From Actinomadura graeca (lineage in GTDB: Bacteria > Actinomycetota > Actinomycetes > Streptosporangiales > Streptosporangiaceae), in the NCBI RefSeq assembly GCF_019175365.1, contig NZ_CP059572.1:8060001-8124000 (forward strand): DNA of 64,000 nucleotides. The letters run 5' to 3'. Positions 34,445 through 42,305 of the stretch are shown here, in pieces. The notes under the pieces were generated by a model. That model was not told the origin of the DNA and ran no database searches. It saw nothing but the letters and a program-made list of their open reading frames with translations. The translations under genes were made by a program, and so were the position numbers. Each line of letters opens with the position of its first letter. Position 1 is the first letter of the stretch.

Positions 34445-34580
34445 CGCCGACGGCGTTTAAGGAGGCGGATCAGTCCTGAGGCCGCTGTGCTCTGCCCTTG
34501 AGCTACCGCGGCAGGAAGAGCCGCGGGCCAGATTCGAACTGGCATCCAGCGAGTGCCGTCCGCCTCCGCTCGATCCGGCG
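34445..34580 (-). ncRNA. Inside-out (permuted) tRNA-like RNA, copy 2
   Basis: Read leftward, the parts of a tRNA appear in permuted order. First comes anticodon-stem strand CGCTG (34551-34547), three variable bases, and a perfect T arm: GCCAG, loop TTCGAAT, CTGGC. Then comes acceptor 3' strand CCGCGGC (34526-34520), a 7-base cap loop, and acceptor 5' strand GCCGCGG (34512-34506), a perfect 7-bp stem. U8-A9, a 4-bp D stem GCTC/GAGC with loop AAGGGCA, A26 and CAGCG (34487-34483) follow; CAGCG pairs with CGCTG. Beyond an internal loop, GGAGGCGG (34567-34560) pairs with CCGCCTCC (34468-34461), then CGCCG with CGGCG. No CCA end is encoded. The fold matches YrlA tRNA-like modules or a permuted tRNA. 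Confidence 0.85.
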
Positions 34581-34593
34581 ATGAGCGGAGAGT

Positions 34594-34722
34594 GCTGAGT
34601 CTGGAGCGAGAATCTGAGTGTGACGGGCTGCCTCTGCCTGTTGGGCCACCCGGGCCCGAATGCCCGGGGGAGGACTCGAACCTCCACTGTCACCGCGTTT
34701 CAGATTGAACTTCATTCTCAGC
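34594..34722 (-). ncRNA. Inside-out (permuted) tRNA-like RNA, copy 1
   Basis: Same architecture as copy 2 with different sequence. The T arm is GGAGG, loop TTCGAGT, CCTCC (34685-34669). Acceptor 3' strand CCCGGGC (34668-34662) and 5' strand GCCCGGG (34655-34649) pair perfectly and are joined by a 6-base loop containing UUCG. The D arm GCC/GGC with an 11-base loop holding GG resembles tRNA-Leu D arms. The RNA ends form a three-part stem: GTGAC with GTCAC, AATCTGA with TCAGATT, and GCTGAG (34722-34717) with CTCAGC (34599-34594). Five extra bases separate the D arm from the anticodon-like stem, a departure from true tRNA. It starts two bases after the twin hairpins. Confidence 0.8.
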
Positions 34723-34724
34723 TT

Positions 34725-34762
34725 CCGGGGCCTGCGCCCCGGCCCCCGCGCTCCAGCGGGGG
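34725..34762 (-). other. Two abutting hairpins between the protein gene and the RNAs
   Basis: Two perfect 7-bp hairpins lie back to back: 34743-34749 with 34756-34762 (6-base loop) and 34725-34731 with 34736-34742 (4-base loop). They begin ten bases after the stop of the 243-residue protein gene and end two bases before the first tRNA-like RNA. They may separate the mRNA from the RNAs by processing or attenuation. If they were a full terminator, the RNAs would need their own promoter, and none is visible in the two-base gap. Confidence 0.7.
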
Positions 34763-34771
34763 AGTCCTCGG

Positions 34772-35503
34772 TCAGGAGAAAAGGTAGGCGAACACCGCCT
34801 CGCCGACCTTCCTGTCGGTCACCTCGATGCCGTTGGCCTCCTCGCGCGCGAACTTCACCGCGGACTGCAGCTTGGCGACGCGCTCACGCAGCTCGTTCAC
34901 GCGCCGGGCAGGAAGTGAGCCGGAGAACGCGGTCTTCGTCCACGTCCCGACGATGACGTCCTCGGTGTAGGTCTCCACCTGCGCGGGGTGCTCCGTGGTC
35001 GCCTCGTACAGCACGTGCGCACGCGGGATCTTCTTGGTCCGCGTCGTCTTCACCGGCTCGGTCCGCCACACGTCCGCGGACTCGTCGAACGTCCACGACT
35101 CGGCGGCGTCCAGCACCGGAAGCTTGTCCACGAACGTGTGGAGGTCGGTGAGCTGCTTCTCCAGGAAGAGCAGATACGAGACGGGGACCTGCGCGAGGAT
35201 CGTCCGCCCGTCCACGACCACGTCGGCGCGGGCGTCGCAGTTCGCCCAGTCCTTCGTCGCCACGACGTCGAAGAGCCGGGTGAGCGCCCTCGCCGCCTCG
35301 GCCAGCATCTCCTCGGCCTTCACCTGCACCCGCGTCGACTCGGGCGGCAGGACCTCGCCCTCGTCGTCGAGCGGCTGGTAGGTCCGGGAGATCCCCGTCA
35401 GCAGCGGCATCTTCTGAACGCGGTGATGGATGTCGGTCAGCTCACGCTGCGCGCGCGACTTCGCGCCCTTCTCGACCGCGATGATCTGATTCAGCTTCGC
35501 CAC
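34772..35503 (-). CDS. Conserved actinobacterial protein of unknown function linked to tRNA-like RNAs
   Basis: A 243-residue soluble, charged protein without signal peptide or membrane span. It begins with a basic helix (AKLNQIIAVEKGAKSRAQRE) and has a central block RLFDVVATKDWANCDARAD and VPVSYLLFLEKQLTDLHTF, then a KTTRTKKIPRAH segment and a C-terminal coiled-coil-like helix (VNELRERVAKLQSAVKFARE). I recall similar uncharacterised proteins in other actinomycetes but no assigned role. GTG 35503 with GGAGG nine bases upstream is the start. The gene directly precedes two tRNA-like RNAs on the same strand, so RNA binding or processing is a reasonable guess. No catalytic motif was identified. 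Confidence 0.8.
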   Translation of the reverse strand: MAKLNQIIAVEKGAKSRAQRELTDIHHRVQKMPLLTGISRTYQPLDDEGEVLPPESTRVQVKAEEMLAEAARALTRLFDVVATKDWANCDARADVVVDGRTILAQVPVSYLLFLEKQLTDLHTFVDKLPVLDAAESWTFDESADVWRTEPVKTTRTKKIPRAHVLYEATTEHPAQVETYTEDVIVGTWTKTAFSGSLPARRVNELRERVAKLQSAVKFAREEANGIEVTDRKVGEAVFAYLFS

Positions 35504-35714
35504 CGGTATTGTCCTCCCCCTCATGTGACGAGGCGCAACGCTACTGTCCCGGTGCGGGCCGCGCATCTCGATTTCGAAAAGGCGGAAAGGGGCGGCGGGC
35601 CGACGGCGGAGGCCCGGACCAGATAGTCGGCCAATTCGTCCGGCCGCGAAAGCATCACCCTATGGCTGCCGGGATCGGTGGGCGCGGGGCGGCCCCGCCT
35701 CGTGCCCGGGCCGT

Positions 35715-36578
35715 TCAGCGGACGGCGGGGATCGTCGCAGGTCGGCCCGGCCATGAGTCCGGCCACGCGACGTCGTCGATCGCGAGCCAGGGCGCGTCGG
35801 CGACGGCCGTGGGCGTGAGCCCGGTGAACGACGTGACCTCGCGGTGGAGGTGGGCCTGGTCGGCGTAGCCGCTCCGGGCGGCGGCGGCCGCGGCGCCGTG
35901 ACCCGCCGCGAGAAGATGGGCGGCGTGGTCGAAGCGCACCAGCCGGGCGGCGCGTTTGGGCGTGATGCCGAGCTGGGTCCGGAAGCGCGACCACAGGCGC
36001 TTGCGGCTCCACCCGACGTCGCCGGCCAGCTCGTCGACCCTGACGCGTCCCCGGCCGCCGAGCGTCCGGCGCCAGATGTGGGCGACCTCGGGATCGACGT
36101 CCCTGAGGGCCGGCCGCCGGACGAGGAGGTCCCTCGTGATCGCGAACCGCTCGTCCCACGACGCGGCGGCCCGCAGCCGCTCCTCGAACCGCCCGGCGGC
36201 GCGGCCCCAGACGTCCTCCAGGGGGACCACCATCCCGCTGAGCTCGGCCGATGCGCCGAGCACCGCCGCCGCGGCGATCGGCGACAGGCGGATCTGGAGG
36301 CACTCGCCGCTCCGCCCGCCCGCCCGGAGCCGGTCCGGGAGGAGCCCGGCGACGAAGCTGCCCCGCCGGCGCCGCCCGTGCGCGTCGTGGACGATGCCCC
36401 CGTCCTCGCTCAGATCCACGATCAGGGTGACGGACGGATGCGCGACCATCGCGATGTCCACGGGCGCGGAGAAGCGCTGACGGAATCCGGCCATGCCGAC
36501 CCCGGGCAGGCGATGCGTCCGGCGCGGGACGGCCACGTCCACCCACGTCCAGTCGAATGATGCTCCGCTCGGCGGCAT
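35715..36578 (-). CDS. AraC-family transcriptional regulator
   Basis: A 287-residue regulator with an N-terminal sensing region and a C-terminal double helix-turn-helix. Visible parts include VDELAGDVGWSRKRLWSRFR, GITPKRAARLVRFDHAAHLL and SGYADQAHLHREVTSFTGLTP. This is the layout of actinobacterial AraC proteins that lack a cupin-style arm. The ATG at 36578 lies nine bases after the stop of the upstream hydrolase gene, so the two leftward genes probably form an operon. The inducer is unknown. Confidence 0.88.
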   Translation of the reverse strand: MPPSGASFDWTWVDVAVPRRTHRLPGVGMAGFRQRFSAPVDIAMVAHPSVTLIVDLSEDGGIVHDAHGRRRRGSFVAGLLPDRLRAGGRSGECLQIRLSPIAAAAVLGASAELSGMVVPLEDVWGRAAGRFEERLRAAASWDERFAITRDLLVRRPALRDVDPEVAHIWRRTLGGRGRVRVDELAGDVGWSRKRLWSRFRTQLGITPKRAARLVRFDHAAHLLAAGHGAAAAAARSGYADQAHLHREVTSFTGLTPTAVADAPWLAIDDVAWPDSWPGRPATIPAVR

Positions 36579-36587
36579 GTGCCGAGA

Positions 36588-37427
36588 CTAACCCTTGGGG
36601 GCCACGGGCCCGCCGGCGTCGCGGCCCGCCGCCACGAAGTCCAGCAGCAGCCCGCCCGTGGCCTGGGGCGCCTCGAAGACGGGCAGGTGCCCGACGCCGG
36701 GGACCATCTCGACCCGTGCGCCCGGCACCGCGTCGTACTGGCGGGCCGACGACGGGTCCCAGCGGGGATCGGCATCACCGAAGATCACCAGCACCGGGAC
36801 GCCGAGGGCGGCGAGGCGCTCGGGCACGCTCCGCTCGGCGAGGTACGCGCCATAGCAGCGCAACACCGCCCTGAACGCGCGGTAAGTGATCCTCTGGACA
36901 TCGCGGACCAGATCGTCCGGGAGGTCGACCGGGCGCGCGGCCGTCGCGTCGATCGCGCTGCGGATCCGCGCGTCCGAACGCCGTGTCCACAGCAGCGGGC
37001 CGAGCGGCGGGCCCAGCAGGAACCTGAGGATCGGCGGCTCGGGGAGCAGCGCGCCGGTACTCGGGCCGGTGCTGATCAACGCGAGCGAGCCCACCAGCCC
37101 GGGGCGCCGCTCGGCGAGCGAGGTGGCGACGTAGCCGCCGCTGGAGTGCCCGACCACGGTGACGTGGCGAAGCCCGAGGTCGTCGAGCAGCGCGGCGACC
37201 CGGTCCGCCTGGCGGGGCACCTCGTACGACGGTGCGGGAGGGGACTGGCCGCAGCCCGGAAGGTCGACGCGGATGACGTGGTGATGTTCGGCAAGCGCAG
37301 GGACCACCGGGCTCCAGAAGGTTCCCGCGGCCCCCGATCGGTGGATGAGCACCAGCGCGGGCGCGTGCCGCGGGCCGTCGTGGACCACGTGCATCCCATG
37401 CGGGGACTCGACGTCGTACTCACTCAT
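36588..37427 (-). CDS. Alpha/beta-hydrolase fold protein
   Basis: A 279-residue hydrolase. The nucleophile is Ser95 in VVGHSSGG, Asp lies in IFGDADPRW, and His in PGVGHLPVFEAP. The oxyanion region LIHRSGAAG has an Arg where HG is usual. The ATG at 37427 lacks a strong ribosome site. It is followed closely by an AraC regulator on the same strand, which may respond to the hydrolase substrate or product. The substrate is unknown. Confidence 0.87.
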   Translation of the reverse strand: MSEYDVESPHGMHVVHDGPRHAPALVLIHRSGAAGTFWSPVVPALAEHHHVIRVDLPGCGQSPPAPSYEVPRQADRVAALLDDLGLRHVTVVGHSSGGYVATSLAERRPGLVGSLALISTGPSTGALLPEPPILRFLLGPPLGPLLWTRRSDARIRSAIDATAARPVDLPDDLVRDVQRITYRAFRAVLRCYGAYLAERSVPERLAALGVPVLVIFGDADPRWDPSSARQYDAVPGARVEMVPGVGHLPVFEAPQATGGLLLDFVAAGRDAGGPVAPKG

Positions 37428-37543
37428 GGAAGGGATGATGCGTGGACGGCCGCCTGCCGGTCTTGAACGAATGTTCCCGCAGAACCGTCGACGCCGCGCA
37501 GCCGTGACGAACGTCCGGGGCGGAGCGGTCGCCGGGACCGGCT

Positions 37544-38716
37544 TTACAACAGCCTCGTCGAAACGACTGCGCGGACACCGAGGAACGCGCCCAGCTCGTC
37601 GGCCGCGGCCTGGAGCGCGGCGGTCTCGGCGGCGTCGAACGGCCGGTAGAGCGCCGCTTCGACCGCGACGCCTCCGGCCCTGACCGTGCGCTTCCAGCGG
37701 CCTGTCACCTGCGTGTCGACCAGGATGACGCCGTTCGGGAGGGAGGTCTCCTCCGATGCCGCCGACGCCAGACCGGCGAGGTCGAGCAGGTGTTTGCTCT
37801 GCCTGTAGCCGACGATGAACTCGTCGTACCCCTGCAACAGCCGCACCGACGGGGACGGCGCCGGCGCGGGAGCCTCTCCGGGCGCCGACCAGTAGGTGAC
37901 GCCGCCGATGTCGATGCTCTCCAGCGTTTCGGCGGCAAGGGAGAGACCAGCGGAGATGTCGGCACGGGTGAGGCTCGACCACCACGCCAGGTCCTTCACC
38001 GTCGCCGGGCCATGGCCGGTGAAGTACCGGCGGACGAGCTCGGCCAGCGCCGCCTCGCGTTCCAGGTGCGGCGCCTGGGGGACCCGCTCCTCAAGCAAGG
38101 CGTACGTGTGCTGCCTGCCCCGCAGCGGTCCGCTGCAGATCACCCGCTCCAGTTCGGCGTGCATGAGGATGTATCCGAGCCTGAAACCCGCCGCGGCGAT
38201 GCCGTGGCGTGCGAGCAGCGCCGCGACCTCCGTGCGGGTCAGGTGGTTTCCGCCGGCGACGGCGTCCGCGATCAGATCGGTGGATCGGCGCAGCAGCGGG
38301 CCGTCGAGCTCGCTGCGGCGGTAGGGATAGGCGTTGAGCGCGTGCACCCGCGGCGCCGTCAGCCCCAGCAGCCAGCGCAGGTCGGCGGGGGCCACGAAGT
38401 GCCATGTCGGACGCAGCACATGCGTGCGCAGGATGCCGCCGTCGTCGAACACGCGATCCAGGCCGGCGTCCGTGACCCCGGTGCCGAGCCGCTGCGCGAC
38501 GGCCCACTTCGCGGGGTGGTAGTCCTGCGACTGCAGCGCCCCGAACCAGCCGACCACATCGGCGGCGCCGGCGAACGCGGCCGGCTGCGCGCCGTCCAGT
38601 CCGGTGGCGCCGGCGCGGCGGCGGGCCAGCCCGATCCCGTTCGACGCGGCGTCCGGCACGGGGGCGTCGGACGGCGGGCCGCCGGGGACGACGTTCGTAC
38701 GCTCGTCGATGGGCAT
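37544..38716 (-). CDS. AlkZ-like winged-helix DNA glycosylase family protein
   Basis: A 390-residue protein of the HTH_42 (YcaQ/AlkZ) family. The Gln-x-Gln active-site motif is at Gln62 and Gln64 (ALQSQDYHP), followed by THVLRPTWHFV and the winged-helix repeats. AlkZ of Streptomyces removes interstrand crosslinks made by azinomycin; other members excise bulky alkylated bases. The ATG at 38716 with GGGGAG seven bases upstream is preferred to an earlier in-frame start. No biosynthetic gene cluster is adjacent, so a general repair role is more likely than self-resistance. Confidence 0.88.
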   Translation of the reverse strand: MPIDERTNVVPGGPPSDAPVPDAASNGIGLARRRAGATGLDGAQPAAFAGAADVVGWFGALQSQDYHPAKWAVAQRLGTGVTDAGLDRVFDDGGILRTHVLRPTWHFVAPADLRWLLGLTAPRVHALNAYPYRRSELDGPLLRRSTDLIADAVAGGNHLTRTEVAALLARHGIAAAGFRLGYILMHAELERVICSGPLRGRQHTYALLEERVPQAPHLEREAALAELVRRYFTGHGPATVKDLAWWSSLTRADISAGLSLAAETLESIDIGGVTYWSAPGEAPAPAPSPSVRLLQGYDEFIVGYRQSKHLLDLAGLASAASEETSLPNGVILVDTQVTGRWKRTVRAGGVAVEAALYRPFDAAETAALQAAADELGAFLGVRAVVSTRLL

Positions 38717-39267
38717 GCGGCCGCTCCCCGGGGATCTGCTCGTCGGCCCCCAGTATGACCGGAGCCGGATCCCGAACTTCGGCCTCCCCGTCTGCGTAAT
38801 GCCGGACGACGGCCTCACCCGGGGAGTGGGGCCGTCGCAATCGGGAATGGTGCCGGGCCCATTGCAGCAGGGCCATGACGATCATCCGGATGGGACTCGA
38901 TCGGCCCTCAAGCGGAAGGGTGATGCGGCGAACGCCTATTCGATACGGCAAGCCTTCACAGGCGGCGCGGGCTGGGAACGGCCGGGTCTGCGGCGGTGCG
39001 CGCGACCCTGCCCGCCGCGGCAATTTGGCAGTTTTCGCGAAAGCCGCGCAGCTCAAGCCGTATAGCCGCGGAGCTATGCCCAAATGCGAGGGCCCCCAAG
39101 CGTTCATGAGATGTCAATCTCATCTGCGTAAGACGCGATGACCGTCCACGCGCCGCACAGCTCCCCAGTCCGTGTGCGCGTCGCCATTCCCGGTTCCGTC
39201 GTCGCGTCGGCCGCCGCCCCGACCCCACGGGGCGGCCTCACCCCCGCCCTGATGGAGGCATGCGGCT
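38717..39267. other. Intergenic region upstream of the M4-M28 peptidase
   Basis: About 550 bases without a supported gene. It must hold the peptidase promoter. Two small palindromes are visible: TTTCGCGAAA (39033-39042, perfect) and ATGAGA with TCTCAT (39106-39123, six bases between). Either could be a regulator site for the peptidase gene. Short reading frames through the region show no family pattern. It is divergent, since the AlkZ-like gene reads leftward from 38716. Confidence 0.5.
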
Positions 39268-41736
39268 GTGAAACGCAGAAATCATCTCCTCGTGACCACC
39301 GTGGTCACCGCGCTCGCGGTCACGGGCATGGCGGCTCCCGCCATGACGTCCACCCAGAGCAGCCAAGGAAAGAAGGCCGATCCGAAGGCGGCCGCGATGG
39401 CGTCGGCGGACCGGCTGATCGCCGAGAACGCCGCCGACCTGCACACCGGAAAGGACGAGAAGTACATCCGGTCGCAGGTGGTCGGCACGCCGTGGGACCA
39501 GTACTACGTCGCCTATGAGCGCACGTACCACGGCCTTCCCGTGGTCGGCGGCGACTTCGTCGTCGCGACCGACGGGAAGGGCCAGGTGCGCACCCTGTCG
39601 GTGGCGCAGAAGCAGCAGATCACGGTCGGCGTCACCCCGAAGGTCAGCGAGTCCGCGGCCGCGGGCAGCTCCCGCAGCGCGCTGACCAAGCCCGACGGCA
39701 CCGAGCTCAAGCCGCGCCTGGTCGTGCACGCGCTGTCCAAGCCCCGGCTCGCGTGGGAGACGGTCGTCTCCGGCCGCGACGGCAAGCAGCCGAGCCGCAA
39801 GAAGGTCTACATCGACGCCCAGACCGGCAAGCGCTTCGATGAGCAGGAGACCATCCACGCGGGTACGGGCACCGGTATCTGGGAGGGCCCGAACCTGACC
39901 ATCGGGACGACGCAGTCCGGCGGCAGCTACACGATGCGCGACCCGAACCGGGCCGGCATGACGTGCGCCGACCACAGCGGCAACCGGATCTTCACCGGCC
40001 CGGACGACACCTGGGGCAGCACGTCCAAGACCGACAAGGAAGCCGGCTGCGTGGACGTCATGTACGCCGCCGCCGGCTTCTGGGACCTGCTGAAGAGCTT
40101 CGGGCGTACCGGCCTGCGCAACAACCAGTGGGCCCCGGCGAAGGTCGGCCTCAACGAGGTCAACGCCTACTGGAACGGCTCCGACGCCAGCTTCGGCCAC
40201 AACCAGAGCAACCAGTGGATCACCTCGACCGACGTGGTGGACCACGAGTTCGGCCACGGCCTGGACAACTTCACCCCGGGCGGCATGTCCGGCGGCGGGA
40301 CCCAGGAGTTCGTCGGAGACGTGTGGGGCGCGGTCGTCGAGCACTTCCTCAACAACCCGGCCGACACCCCCGACTACACCGTCGGTGAGCTCGTCAACCT
40401 GGTCGGGAACGGCCCGATCCGCAACATGTACAACCCGTCGCAGGTCAACAACGACCCGAACTGCTACTCCGCCTCCGTCCCGCGGATGGAGGTCCACAAG
40501 GCGGCCGGTCCGGGCAACCACTGGTTCTACCTGCTCGCCGAGGGCTCCAGCCCGGGCAACGGCAAGCCGAACAGCCCGGTCTGCGCCGGTGGCCAGCTGA
40601 CGGGGATCGGCGTCATGAACGCCGCGAAGATCTTCTACAACGCGATGATGCTCAAGACCTCCGGCACGAGCTACCCCAAGTACCGGACGCTGACGCTGAC
40701 CGCGGCGAAGAACCTCGACAAGACCTGTGAGCAGTTCAACAAGGTCAAGGCGGCGTGGGACGCCGTCCAGCTGGGCGCGCAGTCCGGTGACCCGACCTGC
40801 ACCCCGGGTGTCGGCGACACGAGCGCCTACACGATCGGCGGTGGTTCCCCAAAAGTAACGGCGGCGCCTGACGTCCCTGTCGAGAACGTCAAGGCGCACC
40901 TGCAGCAGCTGCAGACGATCGCGACGGCCAACGGCGGCACCCGCCGCTCCACCGGCGCCGGCTACACCGGCTCGGTGTCCTACATCGAGGGCAAGCTCAA
41001 AGAGGCCGGGTTCACCGTGGCCCGCCAGCCCTGCACCTCCGGCTGCACCAGCGGCGCCGGACCCAACCTGATCGCCGACTGGCCCGGCGGCAACGACAAC
41101 ACCGTCTACATGTTCGGCGCCCACCTCGACAGCGTCGCCGCCGGACCGGGCATCAACGACAACGGCACCGGCTCGGCCGCCCAGCTGGAGGTCGCACTCC
41201 AGCTCGCCAAAGCCAAACCCGCCATGCTCAACCACGTCCGCTTCGGCTGGTGGACCGACGAAGAACAGGGCCTGCGCGGCTCCAAATCCTACGTCGGCCG
41301 CCTCACCGCCGCCGAAAAGACCAAGATCAAGGGCTACTTCAACTTCGACATGGTCGGCTCCCCCAACCCCGGCTACTTCATCGACAACCTCAGCACCCCC
41401 CTGGCCGGCAACCTCAAGGAATACTTCGACACCCTGAAGATCCCCACCGAAGAAGTCGCCGAATGCTGCAGCGACGACGGCTCCTTCCGCGACGCCGGCA
41501 TCGCCACCACCTTCCTGTTCACCGGCGCCCCGGCCAAAAAATCCGCCGCCCAGGCACAAAAATGGGGCGGCACCGCCAACCAGGCCTTCGACCGCTGCTA
41601 CCACCAGGCCTGCGACCGCTACCCCGACAACATCGACACCACCGCCCTGGACCGCTGCTCCGACGCGATCGCCCACGCCCTGTGGAAGGTCGCCGTCAGC
41701 CCCCAGGCACCACCTGCCACCAGCAGGCGGTCCTGA
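39268..41736 (+). CDS. Secreted double peptidase: M4 metalloprotease fused to M28 aminopeptidase
   Basis: An 822-residue exported protein with two zinc peptidases in one chain. A signal peptide (about 1-26) and an FTP/PepSY-like propeptide precede an M4 (thermolysin) domain: His326-Glu-Phe-Gly-His330, a third ligand near Glu347 (GTQEFVGD), and a candidate catalytic His in PGNHWFYLLAEG. From about residue 545 an M28 domain resembles Streptomyces griseus aminopeptidase: His619, Asp631, Glu665-Glu666, an NFDMVGS Asp near 694, and HQACD near 781. An endopeptidase and an aminopeptidase in one chain would degrade protein processively. The ATG is supported by the signal peptide; the ribosome site (GGAGG, about ten bases upstream) is distant. 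Confidence 0.9.
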   Translation: MKRRNHLLVTTVVTALAVTGMAAPAMTSTQSSQGKKADPKAAAMASADRLIAENAADLHTGKDEKYIRSQVVGTPWDQYYVAYERTYHGLPVVGGDFVVATDGKGQVRTLSVAQKQQITVGVTPKVSESAAAGSSRSALTKPDGTELKPRLVVHALSKPRLAWETVVSGRDGKQPSRKKVYIDAQTGKRFDEQETIHAGTGTGIWEGPNLTIGTTQSGGSYTMRDPNRAGMTCADHSGNRIFTGPDDTWGSTSKTDKEAGCVDVMYAAAGFWDLLKSFGRTGLRNNQWAPAKVGLNEVNAYWNGSDASFGHNQSNQWITSTDVVDHEFGHGLDNFTPGGMSGGGTQEFVGDVWGAVVEHFLNNPADTPDYTVGELVNLVGNGPIRNMYNPSQVNNDPNCYSASVPRMEVHKAAGPGNHWFYLLAEGSSPGNGKPNSPVCAGGQLTGIGVMNAAKIFYNAMMLKTSGTSYPKYRTLTLTAAKNLDKTCEQFNKVKAAWDAVQLGAQSGDPTCTPGVGDTSAYTIGGGSPKVTAAPDVPVENVKAHLQQLQTIATANGGTRRSTGAGYTGSVSYIEGKLKEAGFTVARQPCTSGCTSGAGPNLIADWPGGNDNTVYMFGAHLDSVAAGPGINDNGTGSAAQLEVALQLAKAKPAMLNHVRFGWWTDEEQGLRGSKSYVGRLTAAEKTKIKGYFNFDMVGSPNPGYFIDNLSTPLAGNLKEYFDTLKIPTEEVAECCSDDGSFRDAGIATTFLFTGAPAKKSAAQAQKWGGTANQAFDRCYHQACDRYPDNIDTTALDRCSDAIAHALWKVAVSPQAPPATSRRS

Positions 41737-41804
41737 CCCCACCCGGATCCGCTGACACCGCGATCCGGGACACCACCAGCAGCGACCACTAACACAGTCA
41801 GAAC

Positions 41805-41854
41805 GTGCCCGGTCCGGCCTCTCTCTACAGGGGTAGGGAAGCTGGACCGGGCAC
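41805..41854 (+). terminator. Stem with long loop after the peptidase gene
   Basis: Perfect 11-base arms GTGCCCGGTCC (41805-41815) and GGACCGGGCAC (41844-41854) enclose a 28-base pyrimidine- and purine-tract loop. It lies 69 bases past the peptidase stop. The long loop is unusual for a simple terminator, but the position suits transcription termination or mRNA stabilisation. Confidence 0.6.
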
Positions 41855-42162
41855 ACCCATGCCCGCGAACAGATCCGGATCGCCTTCCTGACGCTGGACA
41901 TGGGCCGGGGCGTCAGCGAGATCGAACCGCCGCAGCGGCTTGGCGTGAAGTCGGCCTCGACCTCGATCATCTCGGCCTCTTCCCACCTGGGCCTTGCGCT
42001 GTTCACCACGCAGATCTGCTCGGGCCCGATCCTCGGCGCGGGTCTCGGACGCCACTCGCGGGGATAACGGAGCGCTCATCGCAGGCGTCGCGACGGTCGC
42101 GTTCGCGTCCGAGACGTGGGCCTCGCTTGGGCAGTCCTCGTGGCGGGGCTGGGCGCTGACAG
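41855..42162. other. Non-coding or degraded stretch between two hairpins
   Basis: About 300 bases lying between the peptidase terminator and the strong hairpin at 42163. A rightward open frame (RIAFLTLDMGRGVSEIEPP near its start, ending at a stop near 42065) lacks a start codon, ribosome site and family match. It may be a remnant of a lost gene. Nothing in it was recognised. Confidence 0.4.
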
Positions 42163-42207
42163 CGCCGGTGCCACCGCCGGGCTGTGGCCCCGGCGGTGGC
42201 ACCGGCG
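42163..42207. terminator. Perfect 19-bp bidirectional terminator hairpin
   Basis: Arms 42163-42181 and 42189-42207 are perfect 19-base inverted repeats with a 7-base loop. The hairpin is 98 bases beyond the stop of the leftward esterase gene and lies on the far side of the rightward peptidase gene, so it can serve both. It is the strongest simple hairpin in this part of the window. Confidence 0.75.
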
Positions 42208-42305
42208 TTCTTCATTCGCGTGTCGGCATCACGTGCCTCACGCGGCGAGGCGGGCCGCCCCACTGAGCGCGGTCAAGGGCGTTGGACGGGTCCGCCGAAC
42301 GGGTT

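Noticed and set aside
34457..34715. Two overlapping leftward open frames of about 70-80 codons
   Set aside because: They run through the T arms, acceptor strands and D arms of the tRNA-like RNAs and have no family pattern. Such frames are typical artefacts over tRNA-like sequence.
34445..34722. Ordinary tRNA genes in tandem
   Set aside because: No 5' half is followed by its own 3' half in normal order. The acceptor strands pair only with the half that precedes them, so standard tRNA genes are excluded.
34390..35503. Integrated element attachment site splitting a tRNA
   Set aside because: No integrase, direct repeat or foreign gene block flanks the region, and two different tRNA-like RNAs show the same permuted order, which site-specific integration would not produce.
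39238..42009. Leftward open frame of more than 900 codons opposite the M4-M28 peptidase
   Set aside because: It mirrors codon bias of the peptidase gene, has Val/Gly/Arg-rich sequence and no motif.
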